64,000 nucleotides of DNA from Lethocerus indicus. Its lineage: Eukaryota; Arthropoda; Insecta; Hemiptera; Belostomatidae. The DNA is taken from the NCBI GenBank assembly GCA_019843655.1, contig JACDQD010000103.1:7812001-7876000 (forward strand). The letters are read 5' to 3'. The translations under genes were made by a program, and so were the position numbers. Under the pieces are notes generated by a model. The model did not search any database, was not told where the DNA came from, and saw only the letters and a program-made list of their open reading frames with translations. Each line of letters begins with the position of its first letter. Within the stretch, counting starts at the first letter, position 1. Below are positions 11,201 through 23,439 of the stretch, one piece after another.

Positions 11201-13155
11201 CGGTTCCTTCATCCAGTGGGCACCGAAGTTGGGGCTCTCGGGGTGGATGTAGACCGGATTGGCTGGGGCCGCTTCGGCCTTACCACCGGCAACCCATTCA
11301 CCGTTCACGTACTTCCACCTACAATAAAAACAATACCAGTATATGAACTAAATATAATCGGATTTTTTTATAAAACAAAAATATTACGGAGCATTTTAAA
11401 AAAATCGGAATGGAGGAGAACCCCACTGGCTTTAGCCCTTTCTTAATTAAATGTTATTAAATGATGGAAGGTTTCCGCGGCCAGTATTTGAATTATCACT
11501 GACTGGCGTCCGGTAATTAATTTCTGGGAAATAATAGTATTTGGATCTTTATTTAAATACATTAAACAAATATATTTTTACTGTATTCGTACCTGTGCTG
11601 TTCTATCTGGACAAATTCCAAGAGTACGGTGTACATGGCCGTCGGGTCGAGTCCGCTCACGCTCACCTTAACGACCGGAAACATTCTCCTGTTTACACAA
11701 ATGCAAATTTCGAATAAATTTCAAACAATCATCAGTTTATTATGACATTTATGAGGGGTTGTAAAGCGCCTTCCTTATAAACTGACTATATTAGTAAGAA
11801 TGCCGAGAGGAAAAAATCAATTACACCGGGTTTGTCTCTTGCTTTACTTGCTTGAATCTTCTGATTCAATAGCGTACGCTATTGGTCCGCGGTACCTACA
11901 ATATGGAAATATGGAGATATCGTAGTTGACATGTTTATTATCACCAATAAGTAAAAAGAATATTTTTGTTCCGAAAAACGTCTGTCGGCCATTGTTGACT
12001 CGGTTGCGGCGTTGTTGAAATGAACCTTTCACATTATCTCGTCGTATTCCAATTGTTGTTACCGTCGCAAAAGAGGTTCGGTTAGAAAAAAAAGAAGGGC
12101 GTTAAGATGAGATCTCTTGGAATAAAAGGTTTCGGTGAGTTGTGGCTCGGGTGCGTGGGAGCGTACGATGGGTGCGTAGCGGGTGGGGGGGGTGTTAAAC
12201 GTGTTTCGCCTGTTAACCCGGTGCTAAACGGAGTGCAGGCCGATTAGCGACAATTGACGCCCGCCCATTAATGAGTACCGGTACGACTACCGGTAGAGTG
12301 CTCTGGCCGTGTCAACAATGGGGGGGGGGGGCTCCGTCTATCACCACCTTGTTCAAAACTAGAATGGCACCCACTGCCCGTTTCCTACTCTTCGATCGTA
12401 ACGCGCCATTGTTACCCCCTCTCCCCGTCATGGCCTCTTAACTGAGTCCCTAAAGAGGTTCTTCACCTCTTTGCCTCTCTCTTGTACGCCGGGAAGCGAG
12501 TATCCCAAAATCCTCAAAATTAAATATTCACTTTCTCCCAAGTTAGCGCATTTTATCCTGCACGGTGTACGCGTCAGTATACAGTCTCGTTAATGCCTCT
12601 AACAGAGTCCCTAGGGGGTTATTCACCTTTTTGCGTCTCTTTTACACGGTTAAGCTCCAAATCCATGGACGAGCATACTAACTTTGGAATCGGAACGTAT
12701 CGTGCGGTCAAAAAATAAAGGATTAGGAATTATAAGGAAAGGGAAACGACTATACGAAGGATTACAGATTGCGATGATTGAATTTTGTAGGAGTGAGACG
12801 TTTCCTCACAATACAATTAAAAAAACAATGTAAGTAATAGTGGTGTACCGTTTTCGTAGTTTTAGTAGCAATTTGTAACGTCGTTTCGTCTCTGTACCCT
12901 CTGTCTTGTGTGTGGTCTACCGTGCCAAGTGTAGCCCCATCAATATTCACTCGGACAATTGCGAGCTTCTAGACCGTTCAGAGTAGAAGAGAAACCCTCG
13001 ATTCTATAAAAGTGTAGGTTGTTTTACCTGCCGGATTTGGTGACTATCATCTCGTTGGTGAGGGCCTGAAACCTGAGCCAGAGATCTCTGTCGTCCAGCG
13101 TGAGCAGAGCTTGGTCTCCGCCGCCCCAACCGCTCTCAGTGCACATCTCGCTCAT
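8210..13155 (-). CDS. byn: Brachyury-type T-box transcription factor (brachyenteron)
   Basis: Coding exons on the minus strand: 13028-13155 (ATG at 13155), 11593-11688, 11150-11318, 10053-10187, 9755-9869, 9379-9585 and 8210-8554. Phases agree through exon 6. Exons 1-5 give an intact DNA-binding T-box from [17 protein letters not shown] through [55 protein letters not shown] and [15 protein letters not shown] to [12 protein letters not shown]. This is diagnostic of the Brachyury subfamily rather than other T-box classes. Exon 6 holds ACERLRGHR, like the post-T-box segment of Brachyury, then poly-His and poly-Asn. The last exon carries QPEYIPLHI, matching the QPEYIPL signature of fly byn. That frame cannot follow exon 6 directly (see findings). 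Known role of the family: hindgut and caudal visceral mesoderm specification in insects. The N-terminus (about 18 residues before the T-box) is short; TTGTTCTCAG upstream could be an acceptor for another 5' exon. CpG-rich throughout. Confidence 0.93.
8996..9030 (-). other. Possible 35-nt byn micro-exon
   Basis: On the minus strand a pyrimidine-rich acceptor (CTCTTCACAAAG) and a GTAAAC donor bracket exactly 35 nt. Inserting it between exons 6 and 7 changes phase 1 to phase 0 and would bring the conserved QPEYIPL frame of the last exon into register. The encoded residues ([12 protein letters not shown]) have no recognised similarity to other Brachyury proteins, so this is only one of several ways to explain the frame conflict. 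Confidence 0.2.
11867..11884. other. Perfect 18-bp palindrome in byn intron 1
   Basis: CAATAGCGTACGCTATTG is fully self-complementary, followed closely by CCGCGG and GGTACC. It could be a dimeric transcription-factor site or chance. Confidence 0.35.
12685..12950. repeat. Dispersed repeat, copy 1
   Basis: Shares ordered blocks with 17680-17965: a stretch around ATCGTGCG, ACGAAGGAT-ACAGATTG, ATTTTGTA-GAGT, TTTTAGTAGCAATTTGTAACG and CGTCGTTTCGT-TCTGTACC. The copies differ by substitutions and an internal A/T-rich insertion in copy 2. This copy lies in byn intron 1. No protein similarity was recognised. Confidence 0.6.
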
Positions 13156-16100
13156 GTCCTCTCCTCTGGTAAACGCTCTGAGAACAAAACCGAGTTGAAA
13201 GAATTGGCCAATGGTGGTTCATTCGACACGAACGAAAAGTCGCCCGCAGTTACAAGGTCCACCGCAAATCCGAGAGCCATACACCTTAATTTAAACATGA
13301 CGATAATTATTTATACCTATCTCAAATGTTGATAAGTCATTTCAAATGAACATAAGATTTATGTAAAAAATGCGTTTTCTATGAGCTTTATTATAAATCG
13401 TATAATAATAATTATAATTAACGTATAAATATAATGCGTTATAATAGAACGCTATACATTATTATATAATTAACACGGAATTGGTAAACAATTTGAAATT
13501 GGCCGTTACTATGATTACCACGATGAACAGAATTTTGCGGCTCTTTGATGATATTCGTGCGAAAAAGTTCCCCTTAAAATTAATTTGATAAGGGATAAAA
13601 TTTAGAAAATATTCGCGCAAAATTTCATTCCATTTTCACGCATGTTTAGGCATCGTATCGGTAATAACAACGACTACCAATGGCTAAAAAACACACGCCT
13701 CATTAAAAGATTAGGAACGAATCATCGTTCTCATTCATTTGAATCCATACTTATTACATATTGTTAGTTCTTTATGGATATTTATGCACTAATCATTAGA
13801 TGTTGCTAAAAAAGCTCGTGTATTAAAACGAAATAATGGCTCTTTAAAATGTTTCCAGACTAAAATTTTCAAGGGTGAATTTGGCTCTTTAGCCTCTAAA
13901 GTCTAGATGATTTTGGGAAAAGTACCGTAAAATTGAAACTCTCGAGAATTATTCGATGTTTTTTGTTCAACTGAATCTCGCTAATAAATAAAGCAATTAA
14001 AGCCAGTCACCATCGTTAGTCATTGTATGCATGGAACTTTTCAAAACGTTCATTTTTTACGTCTTTTGTTTTTGAATGGAGACAAAATAAATCAACGATT
14101 TCATTCTTATCCCGCACGGATGTTGAGTATATACAGAGCATCGGTATAAGCAGAGCGGAAAACAATATATCATTTATTTATCCACTGTTAAGGTAATAAA
14201 ATATTCTACAATTTCCGACTAGCACGTGAATAAAATAAAGCACGAGAATTGCGAATGCCATGGGCGAAAGATTAAGACAGAAAGAAAATTAATGCTTCTT
14301 ATATAAAGTAAGTTATACAGGAAGGAACTAACGAACTAATTCGATGTCGAATTTTCATTCGAATACTAATTTGAATTGATCGGGGGGGCAGAGGCCAATA
14401 GCATTCCTCTGCCGTTTAAGTCTCCCAGAAGGTATATCAGATAATGTTTTCAAATAATAAAAAGATAGCCCTTAGGCCGCCGTGACAGTCACATAAAAGA
14501 CGTTATGCGCGGCCCTCAACAAGCGGTGTGCGTGGACTTGTTTAACGCATTACTCGGAAGGCGCCCCGCGACTTCTCAACTTTGCTGATAAAAATAAGAC
14601 AATGTATTTTTATCTGCGTGGGTTCACACTAGTTAACTGTGCCGAGACATCCTTACGCAAGTAGGAGTGTTTCTCCCGGATTGAAATGAAATTCCACAGC
14701 GAGGTACTCACGTGCGCTAAATTGTTCCTGTGGCGTGCTGCGGCAAATCTGATACGAGGGTTCTTCATCAAGTACCTCACTATACTACTAACGAAGCTCT
14801 ACTTGTGGTGGAAACCAATCCAGTATTAGAGTCTTTAATAAATAAACCTTTTTCGAGTGGGCAAAAAAAGTGTACGCTACAGTAACGAAAGTGTAGAAGC
14901 AATCTCAGGCTACGTCCCTTTTAATTACCTGCGATAAAAATACCGTCGAAAATATTGTTACATCCCAACTGTTTTCACGCTACATAAACTCCCGAATCCG
15001 CATATATCTGGAGATTGGCAACTTGATATGTCAAGCTATTACAACAAAAGGGACATACATACATAGGTGAATATATGGCTTATTGTTCGGGGGGAAAAAA
15101 GGTCGGACCGTCAGGTGTATGTAGGTGGCAAATTTAACGGTTCCGCCTACCTCTTTTCAGGTGCAACAGTAGCAGGGTGCAGACAACAGGAGCCCATTCA
15201 ATAATAGTGGCCAAATATGACAGCAATTGTTTTCCCTTTCATTTTAGAAATGTTTAGAAATTCTGTCAAAGTTAAACTGGAAAGGCGATTGGTCAGATAG
15301 ACAACGCCCGAATAATTTCTAGCGAGGATATTCAAAGGCTTAACCCATAAAGCATTTGGAATCCTTCTGTCGTGAATGAACTGACATCCGGGTTAAAAAC
15401 GTGCTTAAAAGCTTTGCGAACATAATACTTTCTTGTCTCCTATGATTTTGATGTCGCTGATAAAACTATCAGTACATTGTCATCAGGGCGGTTTTGTCAA
15501 GAACATTGGTTTGTATAGTATCTTCAATTTTTCGTAGGAAGCCAGCAGCGATGCCGACACGATCCATCGTACATAATTCACTTCCAATGTATTATTAAAG
15601 AAAAGCCATCGAAGCCCAATCCGACAAAGCGTAGGACCAAACAAAGGAGAAGAAACAGAAAAACCACGCCGGTGACAATATTCCAAGACATTGTAGGTGA
15701 ATTCGCAATAAAAAAGTAAAACCTCCCGGTACATAGATCCCGAACTAGTGAAAATAAACTAGACAAAATATAATCTCTCGTCAGCGCATATTCCCCTTGA
15801 AACGTACAGTTTCCTTATCTATGTTAGAGGCGCGGAGTGATGAAAATTCACGGATTTTAGGCTGCCGTCAAGCGAGATTTAGATCGGACTTAAGGCGTGA
15901 CTTTAGTGCGAAACAAAATATTCGTATCTCTAAGGGGTTAAAACTCTGACTATGTCCATGTATAATTTGGACAACCGAATATTCGCAAACCGAATAACGA
16001 CGCGGGAAAAAATAATTTCTCGCAGTCGTTCTTTGCCCAATTTTTGTTCAAGCTAGTTATTAACGAGCTGCCGTGCGCATTCAACTCAAGGTTAGGTATC

Positions 16101-16379
16101 CCCGTTTTGGGGAAATATATAATTTGCAGTCGTTACCGAAATATTCTCTTCGGACCACTTTTCTGTCAGTCAATGTCGATTGAAAGAGGAGAAGAGAAAC
16201 GTCAACAGACCTAAATTCGTTCTCGCCTAACAGGTCCGAATTAATCTCAGATTTTCGTGTTGTCCAAAGTCTAGAGACGAAAGGAGCGGTCGGAAAGTCG
16301 ACGCGGAACCGGGCACAGAATCGGCAGTAAATATGGTAGGGGCGCTAATTGGTGGCTATTAATGAAAGAGACCAGCGAC
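13156..16379. other. Upstream flank of byn; no gene seen
   Basis: Reading frames here are short and show no recognisable domain on either strand. The stretch is CpG-rich single-copy-looking DNA. The byn promoter is expected at its left side, but I see no convincing TATA or initiator element to place it. Any enhancers would not be recognisable by eye. Confidence 0.5.
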
Positions 16380-16434
16380 TGGCGGCTAGCGGCCTAGCGA
16401 CTAGCGACTAGCGACTAACGACTAACGGCTACTT
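16380..16434. repeat. Heptamer tandem repeat (GCGACTA)n
   Basis: Successive units GCGGCTA, GCGGCCTA, GCGACTA (three times), ACGACTA and ACGGCTA form a short array of about 7 units whose drift is mostly A/G changes. Confidence 0.8.
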
Positions 16435-16544
16435 ACCGGTCGGAATAACACAGGCGGGGGCCGGCCAATTCGCGGGCCCTTCACAAAATTGACACCGTTC
16501 ACACTCGGGCTGTTGACACTGGTTGTAGAGTCGGAGAGCCAGCC

Positions 16545-16603
16545 AGGAGAGAGAGAGAGAGAGGAAGAGGGAGAGAGGGAGGGAGGGAGTGAGGGAGGGA
16601 GCC
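16545..16603. repeat. GA/GGGA-rich simple repeat
   Basis: A (GA)n tract grades into GGGAGGGA units, purine-only on the plus strand. Confidence 0.85.
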
Positions 16604-17679
16604 TGTCCCCCATTGGCGGACGACGCCCCCTACCACTTGCCCAGAGACCGCAATCATGGAGACCGAGCCCCCAATCGAACCGCCATTTCGGGTATATTGA
16701 TAAGAATTAAAACTGAAAATGTGCTCTTATTCTGCGCTTACTGAAATTAAAATTCGAAAACGGTAATTTCAGTTATTATTTAACCGTTTAACTATTTTAT
16801 GTGAATCGGGTTCTCAGCTGAACAGAGTACCGATGATAATAAATACATATAGGTAGAATATATTAATTTTATCAGCAACGCGGCAATGATAAATCTACCC
16901 TTTTTTTATTTCCGAACTTACCGCTCTATTTACTATGGTAGCGTATGTCAAAAGTGGTCTACCGGTTGACTGAACCGCGGGAAATCATATTTATGGTATG
17001 ACTCGGACTTGTTTTCTCTCTTATTTTAATTACTATTGTTATCACTATTTCTTTTTATTATTTTCTGTTTTTAAAAAACGCTAATGTTTTTCTATAACTA
17101 CTAGTTTTCCCTTATAACCGTCCGTGATTGGTAGTGGATACTAGATGGATTTACAATTTCTCGGTCTAGCACGTGCACAATGCACACTTCTTTCTCTGAC
17201 TTTCTTGCTCTCGTTGAGCTACTGTTTTTCTCGGCACCACTTGTCAGTCATTGCCCAACAGTTGCGTCTGCATGTGCTGCCCTGAAACACCTATTCATAT
17301 TTTTATTCTCTCGTATTAATTATGGAATCGCGAAGATCGGAGGTAGGGTTTTTGATCTATAAAAAGTACATCGAATTTAAAATGTCAAATGATTTTGTAC
17401 GCCACGCGTAGGGCTATAACGATAATTAATTTTTTCCTCTTTATTTTAAGTCCCGACTACAATTTTTGAAATTATATTTAGTGACAGATAACCCATAGAC
17501 CCATTGATGGTACTCCTGGTCCAACCCTTACTAGAAAGTGAGGAAATCACGTAGCCATTACCTCTTAAGGCGGCGCTCGGGATTTTCAGGAAAGTGACGC
17601 GAGGAATCATTGGAACATCATAGTTTCGAACGACAGGATTTATATCGGGAAGATGCATAGTCATGAACGAACGGAACTT

Positions 17680-17965
17680 TCAATTCGAAATGGATCGTGC
17701 GTTTAGAAACACAAGGTGGGGCGGTAATAATTTCACGAAGGATGACAGATTGTAATGATCCAATTTTGTACGAGTTAAACGGTTTGACGCCCAGTTAGTT
17801 TTTGAAATACAGTTGCAAATAAATAAATAAATAAATAATTTATTCGTAAATGATAACTGTGATCTATTGTCGAGGAGTCTTAGTAGCAATTTTGTAACGT
17901 CGTTTCGTTTCTGTACCTTTGAGTTTTGTACGTAGGTTCCATGTCAATCTTCTGTCTAAGCGCAG
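17680..17965. repeat. Dispersed repeat, copy 2
   Basis: Same orientation and block order as 12685-12950. It includes an AAAT tetranucleotide expansion at about 17818-17838 that the other copy lacks. The family is not recognised. The distance between copies is 5 kb. Confidence 0.6.
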
Positions 17966-18849
17966 TCCTATAATTAAATATGTGGCCAAAATGTTTCCGT
18001 TTACATGAGAAAAGGGGATACAGCCAAATATGAAACGTTGTAGGTGAACATTTTTTAAATTCGAAAATCGTCATCATTTCAAATCTTCGTTGAATTCGAA
18101 ACAACAAAAATCCTATCAAAGAAAAACAACGATTACAACGGGATTATGAGGGAGGCAGTAGCAGTACAGAAGAAACATCAACTGTAGCAGGGATATTGGG
18201 TAGAACATGAGTAGAAGATGGTTCCCAGTAATGCGCGAACAAACAAGTCATAAAGCATTTTGCGGAAGAGCAAAACTAACTAAATATTTCTTAATATAAT
18301 GAATTTATCAAGAATAACTGTTTGTTCTTATTTCACATGAAACGTATACAATTTTTTCCATTACTATGTCTATTTAGTTTTATCTCTTTGGAATAATAAT
18401 AATGATTTTTTCAACGCCTCTATTATTTTCTTTTTGGAATACGTTATCTTATTTTCAAACACCGGTAAAGTGGAACACTGTCGTATTAGAGATAAAAGTT
18501 GTACATAGTCGATTGGAAATACCAGAGTAGCCTGCCAGTCAATGTATTCAATACGTATTCCATCATTATTGGTTCAGTACATTGTCGACGTCTGAAGCGC
18601 AGCAATTAATATTTCTGGAAATGAAATTACTTTTTGATAATTTCTAGGCAGTTGGAATAATTATAGGCTCTATCGCCGGCTGTGCGCACAATATTTTACT
18701 TGGGTGTAGGAAATACAGATTTCTGGTAAATAAAATGAGTGGGCTAGTGGCCGGTGGAAGTGTGTCATGCTTGATTGGAGGGGGACAGGTTTTCTGTTGT
18801 CACTTCTGATTAGCGCCGCTCGCTCGCTCGCTCCTCTCGCCAAGGCAAA

Positions 18850-18910
18850 CCATCCCTCCCTCCCTCCCTCCCTCCCTCCCTCTCTCTCTCCTCCCTCCCT
18901 CCCTCTCCTG
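18850..18910. repeat. (CCCT)n / (CT)n simple repeat
   Basis: About eight CCCT units, a short CT run and further CCCT units, pyrimidine-only on the plus strand. Confidence 0.92.
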
Positions 18911-19584
18911 GCTCTCTAGCGAACGCACGACGGCCGAGAGCTAGCTGGAAGCAAGAAACAGTGAACAAAAAAAAATAGAAAAAAACAGAGAAACCTAAGA
19001 ATGCCGGTGCCCTGTTCTGTATGCGCTGTCCCCGCCGTTCAAACACCGACGGGACTGTCCTTTCTTCATCTTTCTGACCGAGAATTCCTCTCGGGTAACG
19101 TGAAAACCGTCCGGTGCCACTTAGCTCATGCCCGGTCGGTTTTGGGAGAACAGGAATAAATAATCGAGTGGAAAGCCCGACAGGACCCTGCGCTGTATTG
19201 AAAATAGGAAAATACGCAGTACAAAAATCGAAGACAAGGAGTACAAAATATGCGTTCTGATGGGACCGAACACGAAGTGAGACGAGGTTTGAACGACGGA
19301 GATCGTTTCCGATTAACGGAATGAGGAAGGACCCATGCAGTACATTTCAACCGTTAGATACGATATTACTGACGGCATCAATGTGCGAAGCCGAAACTAT
19401 TGCAGCTCAAGACCAAGAAGATGAACAAAATATCAATTGTGGTGTGTATTCCAAATCCTCGAAAGAAAATGAAATCAAAAGAAATCATAAGTATGATATA
19501 CTTGACTTGTTGAATGAACGGTTTTTATTACTGCAGTCGGGACCAAAGGCGGTCGTGAGTCGAATAATAAGTATATATGTATTT

Positions 19585-20110
19585 TTTGTTTGTTTGTTTA
19601 TTTTTGTACAATCAACTTTACAGTTATAAGTACAATTTATACATATATATTTTTCAAGTGTTTGTCCCGTTAAAGAAACCACCCGATTATGGCACTTTTT
19701 GACACGATTTAACTACTGTCCGAGGTGATCTCTGGCTAGTGGCCTTTAAGCCGTCGCGGTGGGGATAACGGATGGGCAATAGAGGAGAGTGGCCGAACGA
19801 GCAAATTAGGATGAGGAGTAAGGCGGGAATGGAACTTAGGGAACATGCGATTTGAAACATACCGGGGAGCATTAAGGATGGTTTGAAGAACTTTCGATTG
19901 GAATCTCTGGATGCGAGCGATGAAACCCATAGTTCTATACCGTATGTCCATGTCGGTTTTAATATGGCTTTGTATATTGAGTTTGTTACTTACGGTCAAT
20001 TTTGATGTCCGTTTTAGTGATGGTCTTAGAAGTCCAAATTTGCTGTTTGAGTCGGGTATGGGGATTCCACGTAAATATGTATGTTGGAATTTAGGAATTT
20101 TATCGCCGAG
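19585..20110 (-). mobile_element. 3' end of a degenerate Jockey-type LINE
   Basis: On the minus strand the conceptual translation contains, in order but with frame breaks, a YRTMG segment equivalent to the W-T/T-Y-G motif region of Jockey reverse transcriptases, then RIQRFQSKVLQTILNAPRYV, HSRLTPHPNLLV and RRLKGH. This is the typical C-terminal end of the pol protein of the Jockey clade. It continues into a 3' UTR (TGGTTTCTTTAACGGGACAA) and an A/T-rich tail near 19585. The copy is 5'-truncated, as usual for LINEs, and cannot encode an active enzyme. The same 3' UTR recurs inside an ORC3 intron at 30972-31125. Confidence 0.8.
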
Positions 20111-20185
20111 TCGAATAGTGTGTTGACGTTTTAAGCGTGGTGTAGTGACTTAAGGGGGCGTGGAAGACAGAAGAGGGTGTCTTAT

Positions 20186-20260
20186 GGGGGTGTTTTGGGG
20201 GGGTGTTTTATTGGGTGGGTGGGACAGGTAGCGGCGGCGGCGGCGGCGGCGGCGGCGGCA
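20186..20260 (+). repeat. G-run cluster (possible G-quadruplex) followed by (CGG)n
   Basis: At 20186-20223 the plus strand has at least five G-runs of 3-7 bases separated by short loops (GGGGG, GGGGGGG, GGG, GGG, GGG), enough for a four-tier arrangement. It is followed within 10 bp by about 10 CGG units (20231-20260). No gene is attached. Confidence 0.65.
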
Positions 20261-22950
20261 TCCCTTTGAGCGAGACGCCGCTTTATTGAGCCCCAGGTAA
20301 TCCGGACAGCCACACACGACGAACGCGCCCCCACCCCTACCGCCCACCCTTACAGTCCACCCTACAAACCCCTTTTATGTATCGCATCCGCTCCATCCGA
20401 CCTGCGGTGTAGCGACCGGCTACCGGTTTATCCTCAATAAAAACTAATGCACTCGGGGCGCGGAAGGCATGAAAAAAAGGGCTCCGGAAAATCATCAATA
20501 TGAACGGTTATAAAGTCTTTTTAGCGGATACAAATCGCGTTTCAAAAATTCTATTTTCCACTCTTATCGCGATGGAGAATCGGTAGCCGAACAGTTTGAG
20601 CTCGAGGAGCCGACGGGAAAAGAGAAATATTCCGGAGGATCCGTACACTAGGATCAGTTGAATGGTGTGCAATGTAAAATCGAAATAAAAGTAGTAAAGA
20701 GTAAGAGCCGAGCGATTACATTTAGATTATATTCTACGACGTTCTGCATTTTGGCCTTATCGTTGGCGCCACTCTCCAACGCATAAACGGCGTACGACTT
20801 ATTCTTAGGCGATATACATTTATTTTATTTTTTTTAAGAGTTATCCAGAGGATCGAAGAATCGTCAATTTAATTTCAGGTCTGTGAGGCCCCCGCTCCCC
20901 GGTACGCAGCCGTAGAGACTCTACGAATGAAATAAACATCGTCGCAAGAACAGTTCAATAATAATTGAGCTCAGGTTTCCCCCCGCTAACCTACGTTCTT
21001 TCAACAGTATTACGCTGATAATTCCATACCAATAACAGCAGCTCAGTGTGATCCAATACACGGTGCATTAGGGACAAATACACTTGAAAGCTTCTGATAA
21101 ATAACCGACTGATTCATAAAAGAACAGAAATGTGAACTTAAACAAACTAAAATAAACATTGCTTTCTACTGTAAATCCGTCCGTGATTCATCGGGAGCCT
21201 TCGAGTGAATTACATGTGTCACAATATACCGCGTACATATTCTAATGTTTAACACGCTGACATTTATGTCCTCGTGCACGGTTTTTACAACGGTTACATT
21301 CCCCTCCTTCAGTGAATTTGTTAGTTATTTACCGCAAGTTTTCAAGCGGACGTTCAACATATTTACCCTTATTGGACTGTTGTTTCGCCTCCAAAACGGA
21401 GCGAAATCGAGTAAATTTCCGAAGAAATGTTTGTCTCAACTTGCAAAGTTTCGACATTAAATTTCGGAATACCTTGTATATTCTATATACGGAAAAATAT
21501 TCCGGGGATTAATAGAGATTTTTTAAGAATAATTTTATTTTCGATCTAGCCCAAGACCCGATTGACGAGAGTTGTGAAATCACTCCCACACACTCTCAAA
21601 AGCCTCCGACTGTTGTGTTACAAGGAAATACGGTGTTTTTTCAAAACGAAATTAATGTACCAGTTTTCCCACGGATAAGAGACTATGATGTGCAGGTAAG
21701 CCCGTACTTGGAATTGAGAGGGAGGCCAGGTGTGTTGCGCCGGCCCCCAATAAAGCAATACCGTTCGGTACTGCAAGTCCCCTTCTTGTAATAAAAAAAA
21801 AGAAATCATTTTACTGCCCTTGCCAGCTCTCTCGCCGCTTTATGAGGAGCCGACGGTAATCCACACGTGTTATTGCCCGTGTAATGGCTCAGAACGGCCG
21901 CCACTCCGAGGGCCACTGGTAGCCCGAACAATAAACAATTAATTGAAGGGGACCCAAGATTCTCGTCTACAATTACGTCTTCTCTCCAGAGGAGACAGAA
22001 CGTAGAACAGGGTTCAGAAACGATTGAATTTCTTAAATGACCCCGATGATGAAACCAGTAATAGTTCCGAAACGTCAGAGGGGACAACTCCCAGCGGAGC
22101 GCCCCAGAAGGAAGCGAGCAAAAACCATTTCAATGGAGCCCGGCTCAGGCGGTTTCCAAACACAGGGAAAATTGAACAGCAACATTACGCGATCTTACCA
22201 GAAGCCAGTCAGTGACAATTGCATTTTTTTTATTGCAAAGATCGTCAACAGTTTAAAAATGAAAGCCGACAAATATGCGAAGATACCTAACATAAAGAAA
22301 AAAGGTTTTGCATTCCTACTATTGTCCCAGAATATCTATCGAACCTGAAATGTTAGTAACAATCAGTACATAATAAAACAACAGTCGTTTAACAACATTG
22401 ATATTTTACAACCAAATTCAGTAAGTAACATACAAGGTAAACGTTTGTTGAATTTGGTATTCACCATGGAACATACTTCTTATGAGAAAATATTGTGTTC
22501 CGTTATATGCAATTTTAAAATAATTCTAAATTTATGTATATATAACATTATATACATTTAGTTTGATTTTATATATAAGCTACCTACAAGAGAAAAGAAC
22601 GAGAAAGAAAGAAAATTACAGCTGGTGATTGTTAACCTAATATATTACAGAAGTTACCAAATTTATCAGCAAAATGTTGGTAAAAAATGATAAAGAAAAT
22701 GTGCTAATATACATGTTTGCTCTCATTAGAACTAGGGAAATAGGAAAAACGTTTAAAAGAGAAAATTATAATTGAATTTTGCCCCTGATGAGTTAAAAAT
22801 AGACAATGAATGATATGATTTGAATAAGAGAATTGCTTACAATGATGTAACCATAGGATATAGAATCCGGCAAATTTAATTTTGATTATCTGGATTGGTT
22901 CATACGAGGGTGATCTGTTAGGACCCAGATAAGGTCAGTTGCTCTTGGTA
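20261..22950. other. Intergenic DNA with degraded transposon sequence; no gene seen
   Basis: No convincing exon on either strand. The part at about 21830-22230 has the look of a decayed retroelement end. From about 22360 the sequence becomes more A/T-rich towards the minisatellite upstream of the CFAP100-like gene. Confidence 0.45.
22043..22076 (+). ncRNA. Degenerate hammerhead-like motif of a second type
   Basis: CCGATGA (CUGANGA with one change), one extra T, a stem GAAAC/GTTCC (one mismatch) around an 8-base loop, then GAAA at 22069-22072 followed by CGTC. The ACGT palindrome after GAA is the minimal stem III pattern seen in Penelope-like elements. The one-base core change makes activity unlikely. 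Confidence 0.3.
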
Positions 22951-22952
22951 AG

Positions 22953-23200
22953 CCAGCCTAAATTCTTAGCCTTTATTTTGTGATGAAGAACCGTGTTTTA
23001 GACCCGTTTGGCGGTGAAAGTTCAGTTTACAACCGTGCAATTTGATTTAGCAGTGGCAACCTGATTTTTAGTCCCGATTAAAACGGTAAAAAACCGTTTG
23101 GAGTCCATATTTCGCGTTGAAAACCGCTTATTAGGCCAATTATTGCACTGGAAAAAACCACAATTTAGCCCACATTGTGTGGTGTAAACTGGTGGGTGTT
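22953..23200. repeat. Degenerate ~32-bp minisatellite
   Basis: Units follow a loose pattern of GGTGAAAAACCG, then a TTTAG-CCC core, then ATTT-GC. The G of the core falls at 22969, 23001, about 23030, 23071, 23103, 23134 and 23168, a mean step near 33. Units differ at roughly a third of positions, so the array is old. Confidence 0.6.
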
Positions 23201-23439
23201 GGTACGGGTGCTAGTAGCCCGACAAGTTACCGCTAGATAAACGTTTTGAGAACTTGTAATGTTTTAATTGGAAATAATTCGTCGAGGCATCGTTCTGTCA
23301 TAATAGTAATGAAAAAATTGTTATATATTTTAAGTGTGTTTATACCTGCATAAACTTATATGATAGGCTGTGTATCTTTATTTTATATAGTAATAGATGC
23401 GGTAAAAACTATAAATCACACGGAAAATTTTGATAAGGG

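Noticed and set aside
19321..19629. 102-codon plus-strand frame
   Set aside because: Its 3' third runs antisense through the LINE tail, and the remainder shows no domain.
19736..19999. Open frame with FQSKVLQTILNAPRYV as a host gene
   Set aside because: This is the pol C-terminus of a truncated Jockey-type LINE, interrupted by frame breaks.
22953..23200. Evenly spaced ~32-bp units resembling a CRISPR array
   Set aside because: The genome is eukaryotic, units are contiguous and degenerate, and there is no repeat/spacer alternation or cas gene.
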